This document shows, one piece after another, positions 35,255 through 43,588 of a DNA stretch of 64,000 nt. Made by a program: the position numbers and the translations under genes. Positions within the stretch are counted from its first letter, which is position 1. Every line of letters starts with the position of its first letter. Source of the DNA: Flavimaribacter sp039888615 (GTDB lineage Bacteria; Pseudomonadota; Alphaproteobacteria; Rhizobiales; Rhizobiaceae); NCBI GenBank assembly GCA_039888615.1, contig JBDQQS010000016.1. The stretch is one strand, 5' to 3'. The notes under the pieces are model-generated. The model was not told the DNA's origin. It saw only the letters and a list, made by a program, of their open reading frames with translations, and did not search any database.

Positions 35255-36718
35255 ATGGAACGTCCCGACAATCCGGGCTTCAGCCCGGCCAAGTGCTTCA
35301 TCGGCGGTCGCTGGATTGCGCCTGACGCGAAAGAGACGCTGCCCATCGAGAACCCGTCGACCGGAGAGACCATGGGCGAAATCGCCCGTGGCAAGGCGGC
35401 CGACATCGATGCGGCGGTGGCGTCGGCCCGCTCCGCGCTCGACGGCGAATGGGGCAAGCTTCCGGCGGCCGAACGGGGTCGCGTTCTTGCCCGCATTGGC
35501 AAGCTGGTGCTGGAACATGTCGATATGCTCGCCGAGCTGGAAACCGCGGATGTGGGCAAACCGCTCACCCAGGCGCGCAACGATGCGATCGCGCTTGCCC
35601 GCTACATGGAATTTTACGGCGGCGCCGCCGACAAGATCCACGGCGAAACCATTCCCTATCTCGACGGCTACACCGTCTACACGCTGCGCGAACCGCATGG
35701 CGTGACCGGTCACATTGTTCCCTGGAATTATCCGATGCAGATCATTGGCCGGTCCGTCGGCGCGGCCCTGACCATGGGCAACGCCGCGGTGCTGAAGCCG
35801 GCGGAAGAGGCTTGCCTGACGGCGATGGCCTTCGCCCGGATCGCCCAGGACGCCGGCCTGCCGGACGGAGCGCTCAACGTCGTGCCGGGTCTGGGCGAAG
35901 AGGCCGGCGCTGCGCTGACCGCCCACCCCGGCGTCGATCATGTTTCCTTCACCGGATCCGTCGCCGTCGGCAGGCTCGTTCAGGCGGCTGCGGCGCGAAA
36001 CGTGGTTCCCGTCACGCTGGAGCTCGGCGGAAAGTCGCCGCAGATCGTTTTCGACGACGCAGATCTCGACAAGGCGCTGCCTTTCCTCGTCAACGCCGGA
36101 ATCCAGAACGCCGGGCAGACATGCTCCGCCTCGTCGCGCATTCTCGCGCATCGTTCAATCTACGATCAGGTCGTGGAGCGGATGGGGCAGCGCTATGAGA
36201 GTTTGGAAGTCGGACCGGCCGCATCCGATCTCGACGTCGGTCCGCTGATTTCCGCCAGGCAGAAACAGATCGTCGAAGGTTTCGTCGGTATTGCGGAAGA
36301 GAGCGGGCTGAATATCGTTGCCCGCGGTCGTATTGTCGATGATGCGCCGGGCAAGGGCTATTACGTCGCGCCGGCTCTGGTCGACGGCGTCGCGCCCGGT
36401 CACAGCCTTGCGCAGGACGAGATTTTCGGCCCCGTCCAGGTCATCATCCCGTTCGACAGCGAAGATGAGGCGGTCGCTATCGCCAACGGCACCGATTACG
36501 GTCTGGTCGCCGGCGTCTGGACGCGCGACGGCGCGCGCCAGATGCGCATGGCGAAGGAGATCAGGTCCGGCCAGGTCTTCATCAACAATTACGGCGCCGG
36601 CGGCGGCGTCGAATTGCCGTTTGGCGGCGTGGGCCGGTCCGGCCACGGACGCGAAAAGGGTTTTGAAGCCCTCTACGGTTTTTCGGTCCTCAAGACCGTC
36701 GCCGCCCATCACGGATAA
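35255..36718 (+). CDS. NAD(P)-dependent aldehyde dehydrogenase
   Basis: This aldehyde dehydrogenase (487 aa) oxidises an aldehyde to a carboxylate. PWNYP near 155, the Glu in LELGGKSP near 256 and the catalytic Cys in NAGQTCSAS near 290 are present. It starts 10 bases after the ABC ATPase gene with a perfect AGGAGG site, so it belongs to the transporter operon. The substrate is probably a breakdown product of the compound imported there. Confidence 0.92.
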   Translation: MERPDNPGFSPAKCFIGGRWIAPDAKETLPIENPSTGETMGEIARGKAADIDAAVASARSALDGEWGKLPAAERGRVLARIGKLVLEHVDMLAELETADVGKPLTQARNDAIALARYMEFYGGAADKIHGETIPYLDGYTVYTLREPHGVTGHIVPWNYPMQIIGRSVGAALTMGNAAVLKPAEEACLTAMAFARIAQDAGLPDGALNVVPGLGEEAGAALTAHPGVDHVSFTGSVAVGRLVQAAAARNVVPVTLELGGKSPQIVFDDADLDKALPFLVNAGIQNAGQTCSASSRILAHRSIYDQVVERMGQRYESLEVGPAASDLDVGPLISARQKQIVEGFVGIAEESGLNIVARGRIVDDAPGKGYYVAPALVDGVAPGHSLAQDEIFGPVQVIIPFDSEDEAVAIANGTDYGLVAGVWTRDGARQMRMAKEIRSGQVFINNYGAGGGVELPFGGVGRSGHGREKGFEALYGFSVLKTVAAHHG

Positions 36719-36738
36719 AGACAAGGGGAGTGAACACT

Positions 36739-37485
36739 ATGCGGCTTGCAGGAAAATCGGCCATCGTGACGGGGGGCGCGTCCGGTTTCGGCGCCGGGAT
36801 CGCGAGAAAATTCGTCAGTGAAGGCGCCCGCGTCATGATCGCCGACGTCAATAGCGAAGCGGCGGCGTCCTTCGCCGCTGAACTCGGAGACGCCGCCGTC
36901 GCGCAAGTCGTGGACGTGTCGAACGGCGAAAGCGTGGAGGCGATGACGCAAGCGGCGCTGAAAGCTTTCGGCGCGATCGACATCCTCATCAACAACGCTG
37001 GCGTCACGCATCTGCCGATGGCGATGGAAGATGTGTCAGAGGAGGATTTCGACAGGGTGCTGGCGGTCAACGTCAAGTCTGTTTACCTGACGGCGCGCAG
37101 CATCGTTCCGCACATGAAGAGCCGGGGTCAGGGCGCTATCATGAATGTCGCTTCCACTGCCGGCGTCAGTCCCAGGCCACGGCTCAACTGGTACAACGCT
37201 TCCAAGGGCTGGATGATCACGGCGACAAAGACAATGGCTGTAGAGCTTGCGCCGATTGGCGTCCGCGTCAATGCGATCGCCCCGGTCGCAGGCGAGACCC
37301 CGCTGCTGAAAAGCTTCATGGGCGAGGACACGCCTGAGATGCGCGCGAAGTTTCTTTCGACCATACCGATCGGTCGCTTCTCGACGCCGGAGGACATGGG
37401 AAATGCCGCGTGTTTCCTGTGCTCGGACGAGGCCGGCATGGTGACGGGCGTGATCATGGAGGTCGATGGCGGCCGCTGCATCTAG
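36739..37485 (+). CDS. Short-chain dehydrogenase/reductase
   Basis: This is a classical SDR (248 aa) with TGGASGFGAGIA (cofactor loop), NNAGVTH and the catalytic YNASK near 155. It would oxidise an alcohol or reduce a ketone with NAD(P). ATG 36739 lies eight bases after GGGGAG, 20 bases behind the aldehyde dehydrogenase gene. A GTG at 36730 is a less likely start. It continues the catabolic operon. Confidence 0.92.
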   Translation: MRLAGKSAIVTGGASGFGAGIARKFVSEGARVMIADVNSEAAASFAAELGDAAVAQVVDVSNGESVEAMTQAALKAFGAIDILINNAGVTHLPMAMEDVSEEDFDRVLAVNVKSVYLTARSIVPHMKSRGQGAIMNVASTAGVSPRPRLNWYNASKGWMITATKTMAVELAPIGVRVNAIAPVAGETPLLKSFMGEDTPEMRAKFLSTIPIGRFSTPEDMGNAACFLCSDEAGMVTGVIMEVDGGRCI

Positions 37486-37697
37486 ACCCGCCGCGCTTCG
37501 CACTTGACACCGGACCGTTTCGCTGGCTCCATTGAATTGGAGTAATTAAAATCTATGTCGATTCTAGCGACAGCAAAAATGCTCCACTCGTCGCTCCGCC
37601 TGTTGCCGGTCGTTCTCCACGACCGCTCGGACGGACCAGTAAATGACGCAGGACCCTGCGTCGTGTCAGTCAAGTATCGTTTCCTGGGAGGAAATCG

Positions 37698-38186
37698 ATG
37701 GCAAGCTTAACAATGACGGTGAATGGGCGGAAAGTCAGCGGCGAAGCCGAGGACAGGACGCTTCTCGTCGAATTTCTTCGTTCCAATCTCGCGCTTACCG
37801 GCACCCATGTCGGTTGCGACACGTCGCAATGCGGCGCTTGCGTGGTGCATGTGGACGGCAAGGCCGTCAAGTCGTGCACGATGTTGGCGGCCCAGGCGTC
37901 CGGTTCGTCGGTCACGACGATCGAAGGTCTTGCGAATGGCGACGTGCTGCACCCGGTGCAGAAAGCCTTTCACGAGAATCATGGCCTGCAATGCGGATTC
38001 TGCACGCCGGGCATGATCATGGCGGCGGTCGACATGATCGAACGTCATGGCGGCGATCTCGACGAGGCGACGGTTCGCGCGGAACTCGAAGGCAATATCT
38101 GCCGGTGCACGGGCTACCACAATATCGTCAAATCGATCCTCGCTGCAGCCGCAGAAACCAGCGGCTCCAGACAGGCTGCCGAATAA
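37698..38186 (+). CDS. Molybdenum hydroxylase small 2Fe-2S subunit (CoxS type)
   Basis: This 162-aa iron-sulfur subunit of a xanthine oxidase-family enzyme binds a plant-type 2Fe-2S cluster (C40, C45, C48, C60). It also binds a second cluster in the helical domain (C99, C102, C135, C137). It passes electrons from the molybdenum centre to FAD. A 212-base gap separates it from the SDR gene and shows no gene; a promoter may lie there. A large hairpin begins at its stop codon. Confidence 0.95.
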   Translation: MASLTMTVNGRKVSGEAEDRTLLVEFLRSNLALTGTHVGCDTSQCGACVVHVDGKAVKSCTMLAAQASGSSVTTIEGLANGDVLHPVQKAFHENHGLQCGFCTPGMIMAAVDMIERHGGDLDEATVRAELEGNICRCTGYHNIVKSILAAAAETSGSRQAAE

Positions 38187-38288
38187 CCGGACAATTACGG
38201 GAGTCCGCTCACCTCCGTAACGTCCGGTTGGTCACCGGCGCGGCAGCGTGGAATCCGGACTCCGCACTGGAGCGTCATGCTCCGGATT
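38185..38288 (+). promoter_or_regulatory. Two strong RNA hairpins between small and large subunit genes
   Basis: Hairpin 1 pairs AACCGGAC (38185-38192) with GTCCGGTT (38222-38229) and, inside it, TTACGG with CCGTAA. Hairpin 2 pairs AATCCGGA (38252-38259) with TCCGGATT (38281-38288); an inner GGAGC/GCTCC stem (38269-38273, 38279-38283) would compete with its base. Hairpin 2 ends two bases before the GGAGGAG ribosome site of the large subunit. They may set subunit ratio by mRNA processing, or control translation. Confidence 0.55.
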
Positions 38289-38304
38289 TTGGAGGAGAAG
38301 TTCC

Positions 38305-40653
38305 ATGGGAGTAGTAGAAGGAATTGGCGCCCGCGTTGCGCGCAAGGAAGACAGGCGCTTCATCACGGGCAAAGGTCGCTATACCGACGATATGAATGTC
38401 GTTGGCATGAAACACGCGATCTTCGTCCGCAGCCCGTACGCTCACGCCAGAATCAAGAGCATCGACAAAAGCGAGGCGCTGGCGGTTGAGGGCGTGATCG
38501 ACGTTCTCGACGGCGATCAGCTTGCGGCCGACGGCATCGGCAATCTGATCTGCGGCTGGATGATCCATTCCCGCGACGGCTCTCCCATGAAAATGGGCGA
38601 CTGGCGTCCGCTGGCTGGCGATACGGTTCGTTATGTCGGCGAGGCGGTCGTGATCGTCGTCGCCGAAACCAAGGCGATCGCGCGGGAAGCGTCCGAAAAG
38701 GTTGTGATCGACTACGAGGAACTGGACGCGGTCACTGATCTCGTCACGGCCGTCGAGGCCGGCGCGCCGCAAATCCATCCTGTGGCGGAAAACAATCTGG
38801 TCTTCGACTGGACGATCGGCGACGAGACGGCAGTGGAAGAAGCGATTTCGGACGCGGCCCATATCGTCGAACTGGAAGTGTCGAATAACCGGCTGATCCC
38901 CAACGCCATGGAGCCGCGGGCGACCCTTGGCCATTATGATCCGGGCGAGGATCACTATACCTGCTGGACGACGTCGCAGAACCCGCATGTGGCGCGGCTC
39001 GTCATGAGCGCCTTCTACAACGTCGCGCCGGAAAACAAGCTGCGCGTCATTGCGCCCGACGTCGGCGGAGGCTTCGGCTCCAAGATCTTCATCTATCCGG
39101 AAGAGATCGTCTGCCTGTGGGCCTCGAAGCGCACCGGCGTGCCGGTCAAATGGGTGGCGGACAGGACAGAGTCCTTCATGACGGACGCCCATGGACGCGA
39201 CCATTTGTCGACAATCAAGATCGCCCTCGACGCGAACAAGAAGATCACCGCCTTCAAGATCGACACGCTCGCCAACCTCGGCGCCTACATGTCGCTGTTT
39301 TCGTCGTCGGTGCCGACCTATCTCTATGCGACGTTGCTTTCGGGTCAGTATGACATTCCGAATATCTTCGCGAATGTCCGCACGGTCTATACCAACACCA
39401 CCCCGGTCGACGCCTATCGCGGTGCTGGGAGGCCTGAAGCCTCCTACCTGGTGGAACGCGCCATGGAGACGGCGGCGCGGCAGCTCGACATGGACCCGGC
39501 GGAACTGCGCCGCATCAACTTCGTGAAGACATTCCCGCACGAAACGCCGGTCATCATGACCTATGACGCGGGTGATTTCGAAGCGTCGCTGGACGTCGCT
39601 ATGGAAGCCGCGGATTACGCCGGCTTCCCGGCCCGCAAGGCGGAGGCCGAAGCTCGCGGCAAGCTGCGCGGCATCGGTTTCAACTGCTATATCGAGGCCT
39701 GCGGCATCGCGCCGTCCAAGGCCGTCGGTTCTCTTGGCGCCGGCGTCGGGCTGTGGGAATCGGCCGAGGTGCGGGTCAACGCCGTCGGCACCATCGAGGT
39801 GCTGACAGGCTCGCACAGCCACGGCCAGGGTCACGAGACCACCTTCGCGCAGCTCGTCGCGGAACGCCTCGGGGTCGGCCTGGATTCGATCTCCATCGTC
39901 CACGGCGACACCGACAAGGTGCAGATGGGCATGGGAACCTACGGCTCCCGCTCGGGCGCAGTCGGCATGTCGGCGATCGCCGGCGCGCTCGACAAGGTCG
40001 AGGCCAAGGCCAAGAAGGTCGCCGCTCACCTGCTCGAGGCCGATGAAAGCGACATCGTCATCGAAAACGGCGAAGTCAAGGTCGCCGGCACCGACAAGAA
40101 GCTTGCATGGCACGAAGTTTCGCTTGCCTGCTACACTGCGCACAATCTGCCGGACGGCATGGAACCCGGGCTGAAGGAGACGTCGTTCTACGATCCGTCC
40201 AACTTCACCTTCCCGGCCGGCTGCTATATCTGTGAGGTCGAAGTGGACCCGGACACCGGAACCACGCAGATCATACAGTTCGTGGCGGCCGACGATTTCG
40301 GCAATATCATCAATCCGATGATTGTCGAGGGCCAGGTTCATGGCGGCGTCGCGCAGGGAATTGGCCAAGCCATGCTCGAAGGGTGCGCCTACGATCCGGA
40401 GTCAGGACAGTTGTTGACAGCCAGCTACATGGACTACGCCATGCCGCGCGCCCATGACCTGCCGTCCTTCAACGTCTTGACAACGACGACGCCTTGCCCC
40501 TCCAATCCGCTCGGGATCAAGGGTTGCGGCGAAGCAGGCGCCATCGGTTCGCCGGGAGCGCTCATCAATGCGATCACGGATGCGATCGGCAACAATGATC
40601 TTTCCATGCCGGCGACGCCCCAGAATGTCTGGGCCGCTCTGAACGCAAAATAG
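38305..40653 (+). CDS. Molybdenum hydroxylase large subunit (form II CoxL type)
   Basis: This is the catalytic molybdopterin-cytosine-dinucleotide subunit (782 aa) of a xanthine oxidase-family hydroxylase. The active-site loop is AYRGAGR (residues 370-376), the form II signature; true CO dehydrogenase form I has AYRCSFR. The catalytic Glu lies in GCGEAGAIGSPG near the C-terminus. No cox accessory genes are nearby, so CO oxidation is unlikely and a heterocycle or aldehyde is a better guess. The start follows GGAGGAG; the earlier in-frame ATG at 38248 lies inside the hairpin leader. Confidence 0.94.
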   Translation: MGVVEGIGARVARKEDRRFITGKGRYTDDMNVVGMKHAIFVRSPYAHARIKSIDKSEALAVEGVIDVLDGDQLAADGIGNLICGWMIHSRDGSPMKMGDWRPLAGDTVRYVGEAVVIVVAETKAIAREASEKVVIDYEELDAVTDLVTAVEAGAPQIHPVAENNLVFDWTIGDETAVEEAISDAAHIVELEVSNNRLIPNAMEPRATLGHYDPGEDHYTCWTTSQNPHVARLVMSAFYNVAPENKLRVIAPDVGGGFGSKIFIYPEEIVCLWASKRTGVPVKWVADRTESFMTDAHGRDHLSTIKIALDANKKITAFKIDTLANLGAYMSLFSSSVPTYLYATLLSGQYDIPNIFANVRTVYTNTTPVDAYRGAGRPEASYLVERAMETAARQLDMDPAELRRINFVKTFPHETPVIMTYDAGDFEASLDVAMEAADYAGFPARKAEAEARGKLRGIGFNCYIEACGIAPSKAVGSLGAGVGLWESAEVRVNAVGTIEVLTGSHSHGQGHETTFAQLVAERLGVGLDSISIVHGDTDKVQMGMGTYGSRSGAVGMSAIAGALDKVEAKAKKVAAHLLEADESDIVIENGEVKVAGTDKKLAWHEVSLACYTAHNLPDGMEPGLKETSFYDPSNFTFPAGCYICEVEVDPDTGTTQIIQFVAADDFGNIINPMIVEGQVHGGVAQGIGQAMLEGCAYDPESGQLLTASYMDYAMPRAHDLPSFNVLTTTTPCPSNPLGIKGCGEAGAIGSPGALINAITDAIGNNDLSMPATPQNVWAALNAK

Positions 40654-40676
40654 GAATTCGAGGGAAGGGTACTCAC

Positions 40677-41471
40677 ATGTATGCAACCAATTATCACCGG
40701 GCTTCCTCGCTTTCGGAGGCCGAACAGATGCTGGCGGCGGCCGAGGAAGGAAAATTGCTTTCCGGCGGGCAGACGCTCATTCCGACGATGAAGCAGCGGC
40801 TTGCCGCGCCGACCGACATCGTCGATCTGCGGCACGTCGCCGAACTCAAGGGCATTTCCGTCAGCGGCGGCGTTGTGAAGATCGGCGCCGGAACGACCCA
40901 TGCGGAAGTCGCCGGTTCCGCCGATTTAAAAAACGCCTGTCCGGCGCTTGCCGGCCTTGCCTCCCATATCGGCGACCCGCATGTCCGACACATGGGAACC
41001 ATCGGTGGATCGATCGCCAATAACGATCCCGCCGCAGACTATCCGTCAGCCATGCTTGCCCTGAACGCAACCATCTACACCAACAAGCGGGAGATTGCGG
41101 CCGACGACTTCTTTGTAGGCATGTTCGAGACGGCGCTTGGCGACGACGAAATCGTCACCGCCGTGTCTTTCGAGGCGCCGGACAGCGCCGCCTATCAGAA
41201 GTTCCCGAACCCGGCGTCGCGCTACGCCATGGCCGGGGTGTTCGTGGCGAAGAAGGGCGGAACGGTGCGAGTCGGCGTGACAGGCGCCGGATCGGACGGC
41301 GTCTATCGCGCGTCAGACATGGAGCAGGCGCTCGCCGGCAATTTCTCACCCGATGCGCTCGACGGCGTCACCGTCGATCCCGGCGACATGATGTCGGATA
41401 TCCACGGCACCGCCGAATATCGCGCCCACCTCGTCAAGGTGATGGCGAAACGCGCAGTCGCCGCAGCCTGA
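40677..41471 (+). CDS. Molybdenum hydroxylase FAD subunit (CoxM type)
   Basis: This 264-aa medium subunit binds FAD and hands electrons to the final acceptor. FAD-loop motifs LLSGGQTLIPTMKQRL (residues 27-42) and GTIGGSIANNDPAADYP (near 110) are intact. The S-L-M gene order matches form II clusters rather than the M-S-L order of form I. It closes the catabolic island and is followed by a strong terminator. Confidence 0.94.
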   Translation: MYATNYHRASSLSEAEQMLAAAEEGKLLSGGQTLIPTMKQRLAAPTDIVDLRHVAELKGISVSGGVVKIGAGTTHAEVAGSADLKNACPALAGLASHIGDPHVRHMGTIGGSIANNDPAADYPSAMLALNATIYTNKREIAADDFFVGMFETALGDDEIVTAVSFEAPDSAAYQKFPNPASRYAMAGVFVAKKGGTVRVGVTGAGSDGVYRASDMEQALAGNFSPDALDGVTVDPGDMMSDIHGTAEYRAHLVKVMAKRAVAAA

Positions 41472-41492
41472 CCTGCCTCGACCGTCAATTGG

Positions 41493-41530
41493 AAACGGCC
41501 CGGTTGCAATGAGCACAGCCGGGCCGTTTT
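41493..41530. terminator. Terminator after the molybdenum hydroxylase genes
   Basis: AAACGGCCCGG/CCGGGCCGTTT is a perfect 11-bp stem (41493-41503, 41519-41529) with a 15-base loop and ends in TTTT. Because the stem also starts with AAA it may stop the convergent L,D-transpeptidase transcript too. Confidence 0.8.
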
Positions 41531-41553
41531 GTTGGATTGCGTTCTCGCAAATG

Positions 41554-42207
41554 CTACTGAATCACGACGACCTTGGTGCTTTTACCCGGTTTGACCCGGG
41601 AATAAAGATCGATGATATCCTGGTTCATGAGACGGATGCAGCCGGACGAGGCGGCCGTGCCGATCGACTTCCATTCTGGCGTGCCGTGCAGCCGGTAGAG
41701 CGTGTCCTTGCCGTTGTTGTCGAACAGGTAGAGCGCGCGCGCGCCTAGCGGGTTGCCGAGACCCGGCGCCTGGCCGCCATCGGCGTATTTCTTAAGCCGC
41801 GGATCGCGGGCGATCATTTCCTTCGGCGGATGCCAGCGCGGCCAGGGCTGCTTCCAGGACACATAGGCCTCGCCTTCCCAGGCGAAGCCGGCGCGACCGA
41901 CGCCAATACCGTAACGCATCGCCTTGTTGCCCGGCATGACATAGTAGAGGTGCCGGCTGCGGGTATCCACGACGATGGTTCCGGGCTTTTCCTTCGTCCG
42001 GTAGGTGACAATCTGTCGGTGAAACTGTGTTGGAACCCGCTCAATGGGAACCGCAGGAATTGTGTAGCCGCCATCCTTGACGGCTCCGTACTCGCTGGTG
42101 AATACCCGTTCTGTAAACTGCGGCCCGCTTGTCGTACATCCGGCCAGCGCAGTTGCGGCGGCCAGTCCCAGAAAAGCGAGAGCCCCTCTTCTATCAACTA
42201 AAGTCAC
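41554..42207 (-). CDS. L,D-transpeptidase lipoprotein
   Basis: This YkuD-domain enzyme (217 aa) makes 3-3 crosslinks in peptidoglycan or attaches proteins to it. The N-terminus has a lipobox with C24 (ATALAGC), so it is a periplasmic lipoprotein. The catalytic motif has H174 (LHGTPEW) and C190 (SSGCIRLMNQD). It is typical of the many Ldt copies in Hyphomicrobiales, which grow from the pole using 3-3 crosslinks. It is transcribed alone. Confidence 0.94.
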   Translation of the reverse strand: MTLVDRRGALAFLGLAAATALAGCTTSGPQFTERVFTSEYGAVKDGGYTIPAVPIERVPTQFHRQIVTYRTKEKPGTIVVDTRSRHLYYVMPGNKAMRYGIGVGRAGFAWEGEAYVSWKQPWPRWHPPKEMIARDPRLKKYADGGQAPGLGNPLGARALYLFDNNGKDTLYRLHGTPEWKSIGTAASSGCIRLMNQDIIDLYSRVKPGKSTKVVVIQ

Positions 42208-42389
42208 ACATGTCCCCTATTGCGATCGCTGCGAACAAACTCTGCAATAGTCACGGTTTATTTGTATAAATCCCGAATTGGCAAGTGCTTCCTGATATAG
42301 ATGAATCAAAAAACTGTCATTCTCCTTGCCAGTATGTCTTTCCTACAACTGTCCGCCGGCGGTTCCCATCAGACGGATGGAGCGGTATC

Positions 42390-42932
42390 ATGGAACGAAA
42401 CCGCAACAAAGGAGTCGCATCACCGTTTTTGATTATGACGATCGTATCGCCCCATCCGGAACCCACACTTGTAGACGGTCGCCAGTCCGAACGGGCTTTG
42501 CTCGTGCGACGCGGCGTTCAGAAGCTGTTGCGCGACATGCAGCACGCCATGTTGCCGGAACTCAGCCTCGCAAGCGGAAGGCGGGCGGATCTCATCTCGC
42601 TATCCGCCAAGGGAGAAATCTGGATCGTCGAGATCAAATCATCGATCGAGGACTTCCGGGTCGATTCCAAGTGGCCAGACTATCGGCTGCATTGCGATCG
42701 GCTGTTTTTCGCCACGCATCCGGGCGTGCCTCTGGAAATCTTTCCCGATGACTGCGGGATGATTCTGTCGGACGGTTACGACGCCGAGATCATGCGCGAC
42801 GCCCCGGAACATCGGCTGCCGCCGGCTACCCGCAAGGCGCTTACGCTGCGGTTCGCCCGCGCGAGCGCCGACAGGCTCCTTTTTGCCGAACATCTTGCCT
42901 ATCAGCAGGCTGTGGATGACGGCCTGAAATGA
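42390..42932 (+). CDS. mmcB: MmcB family DNA repair protein
   Basis: This 180-aa protein of the MmcB family is a nuclease-like fold linked to mitomycin C and UV survival in Caulobacter. The restriction-endonuclease-like core is visible as GRRADLISLSAKGEIWIVEIKSS (with Asp and the ExK pair) near residues 60-85. Start ATG 42390 has GGAG nine bases upstream; ATG 42435 lacks a site and would remove 15 residues. It converges on actR with a 10-base gap, a neighbourhood I recall from other rhizobia. Confidence 0.85.
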   Translation: MERNRNKGVASPFLIMTIVSPHPEPTLVDGRQSERALLVRRGVQKLLRDMQHAMLPELSLASGRRADLISLSAKGEIWIVEIKSSIEDFRVDSKWPDYRLHCDRLFFATHPGVPLEIFPDDCGMILSDGYDAEIMRDAPEHRLPPATRKALTLRFARASADRLLFAEHLAYQQAVDDGLK

Positions 42933-42942
42933 TCAGGAAAAC

Positions 42943-43509
42943 TCAGCGCGGCGCGCGCTTTGCAAGAATACGCTGCAATGTCCGGCGGTGCATGTTGAGC
43001 CGCCTTGCCGTTTCCGACACGTTTCGATCGCACATTTCATAGACACGCTGAATATGTTCCCAGCGTACGCGGTCTGCCGACATCGGGTTTTCCGGCGGCT
43101 CGACCTTCTCTCCCGGCTTGCAGGTCAGGGCCGCGAACACATCGTCCGCGTCTGCGGGTTTCGACAGATAGTCGATCGCGCCGAGTTTTACCGCATTCAC
43201 GGCGGTCGCGATATTGCCGTAGCCAGTCAGCATCACGATCCGCGTATCCTCGCGAACCTTGCGGAGCGCCTCGATCAGTTCGAGGCCATTTCCATCCTCG
43301 AGCCGCAAGTCGATAACCGCATATTTCGGCGGTTTGCTCCGGATCGCCGCGCGTCCTTCTGCGATTGATTCGGCGAGAGCCACGTCGAAACCGCGGGTTT
43401 CCATGGCACGGCCGAGACGACGGACGAACGGCCCGTCATCATCGACGAGCAGAAGCGACCGGTCCTCGCCGAGAATCTCGTCTGCTTCGCTCTCTGGCGC
43501 CATGCTCAT
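42943..43509 (-). CDS. actR: Redox response regulator ActR/RegA/PrrA
   Basis: This is the response regulator of the global redox system (188 aa). The receiver domain has acidic D23-D25, phospho-acceptor D67 in VIDLRLEDG, and K117. The Fis-type helix-turn-helix near 148-185 (NVSETARRLNMHRRTLQRIL) is the almost invariant RegA recognition domain. ATG 43509 has AGGA upstream; the frame is open to 43632 without homology. It is paired with actS immediately upstream and controls respiration, carbon and nitrogen fixation or acid tolerance in relatives. Confidence 0.94.
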   Translation of the reverse strand: MSMAPESEADEILGEDRSLLLVDDDGPFVRRLGRAMETRGFDVALAESIAEGRAAIRSKPPKYAVIDLRLEDGNGLELIEALRKVREDTRIVMLTGYGNIATAVNAVKLGAIDYLSKPADADDVFAALTCKPGEKVEPPENPMSADRVRWEHIQRVYEMCDRNVSETARRLNMHRRTLQRILAKRAPR

Positions 43510-43588
43510 CAGATCGTTTCCTGTATTGTTGATAGCTACATAAGGCTCTGAAACAAAAAAGCCAATAGTGTCGCACCCCGTCCGGCGA

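Noticed and set aside
38275..40368. A 697-codon minus-strand open frame
   Set aside because: It is the shadow of the CoxL-type gene and arises from high GC codon bias.
38305..40653. True form I CO dehydrogenase
   Set aside because: The active-site loop is AYRGAGR, not AYRCSFR, and accessory cox genes are missing.
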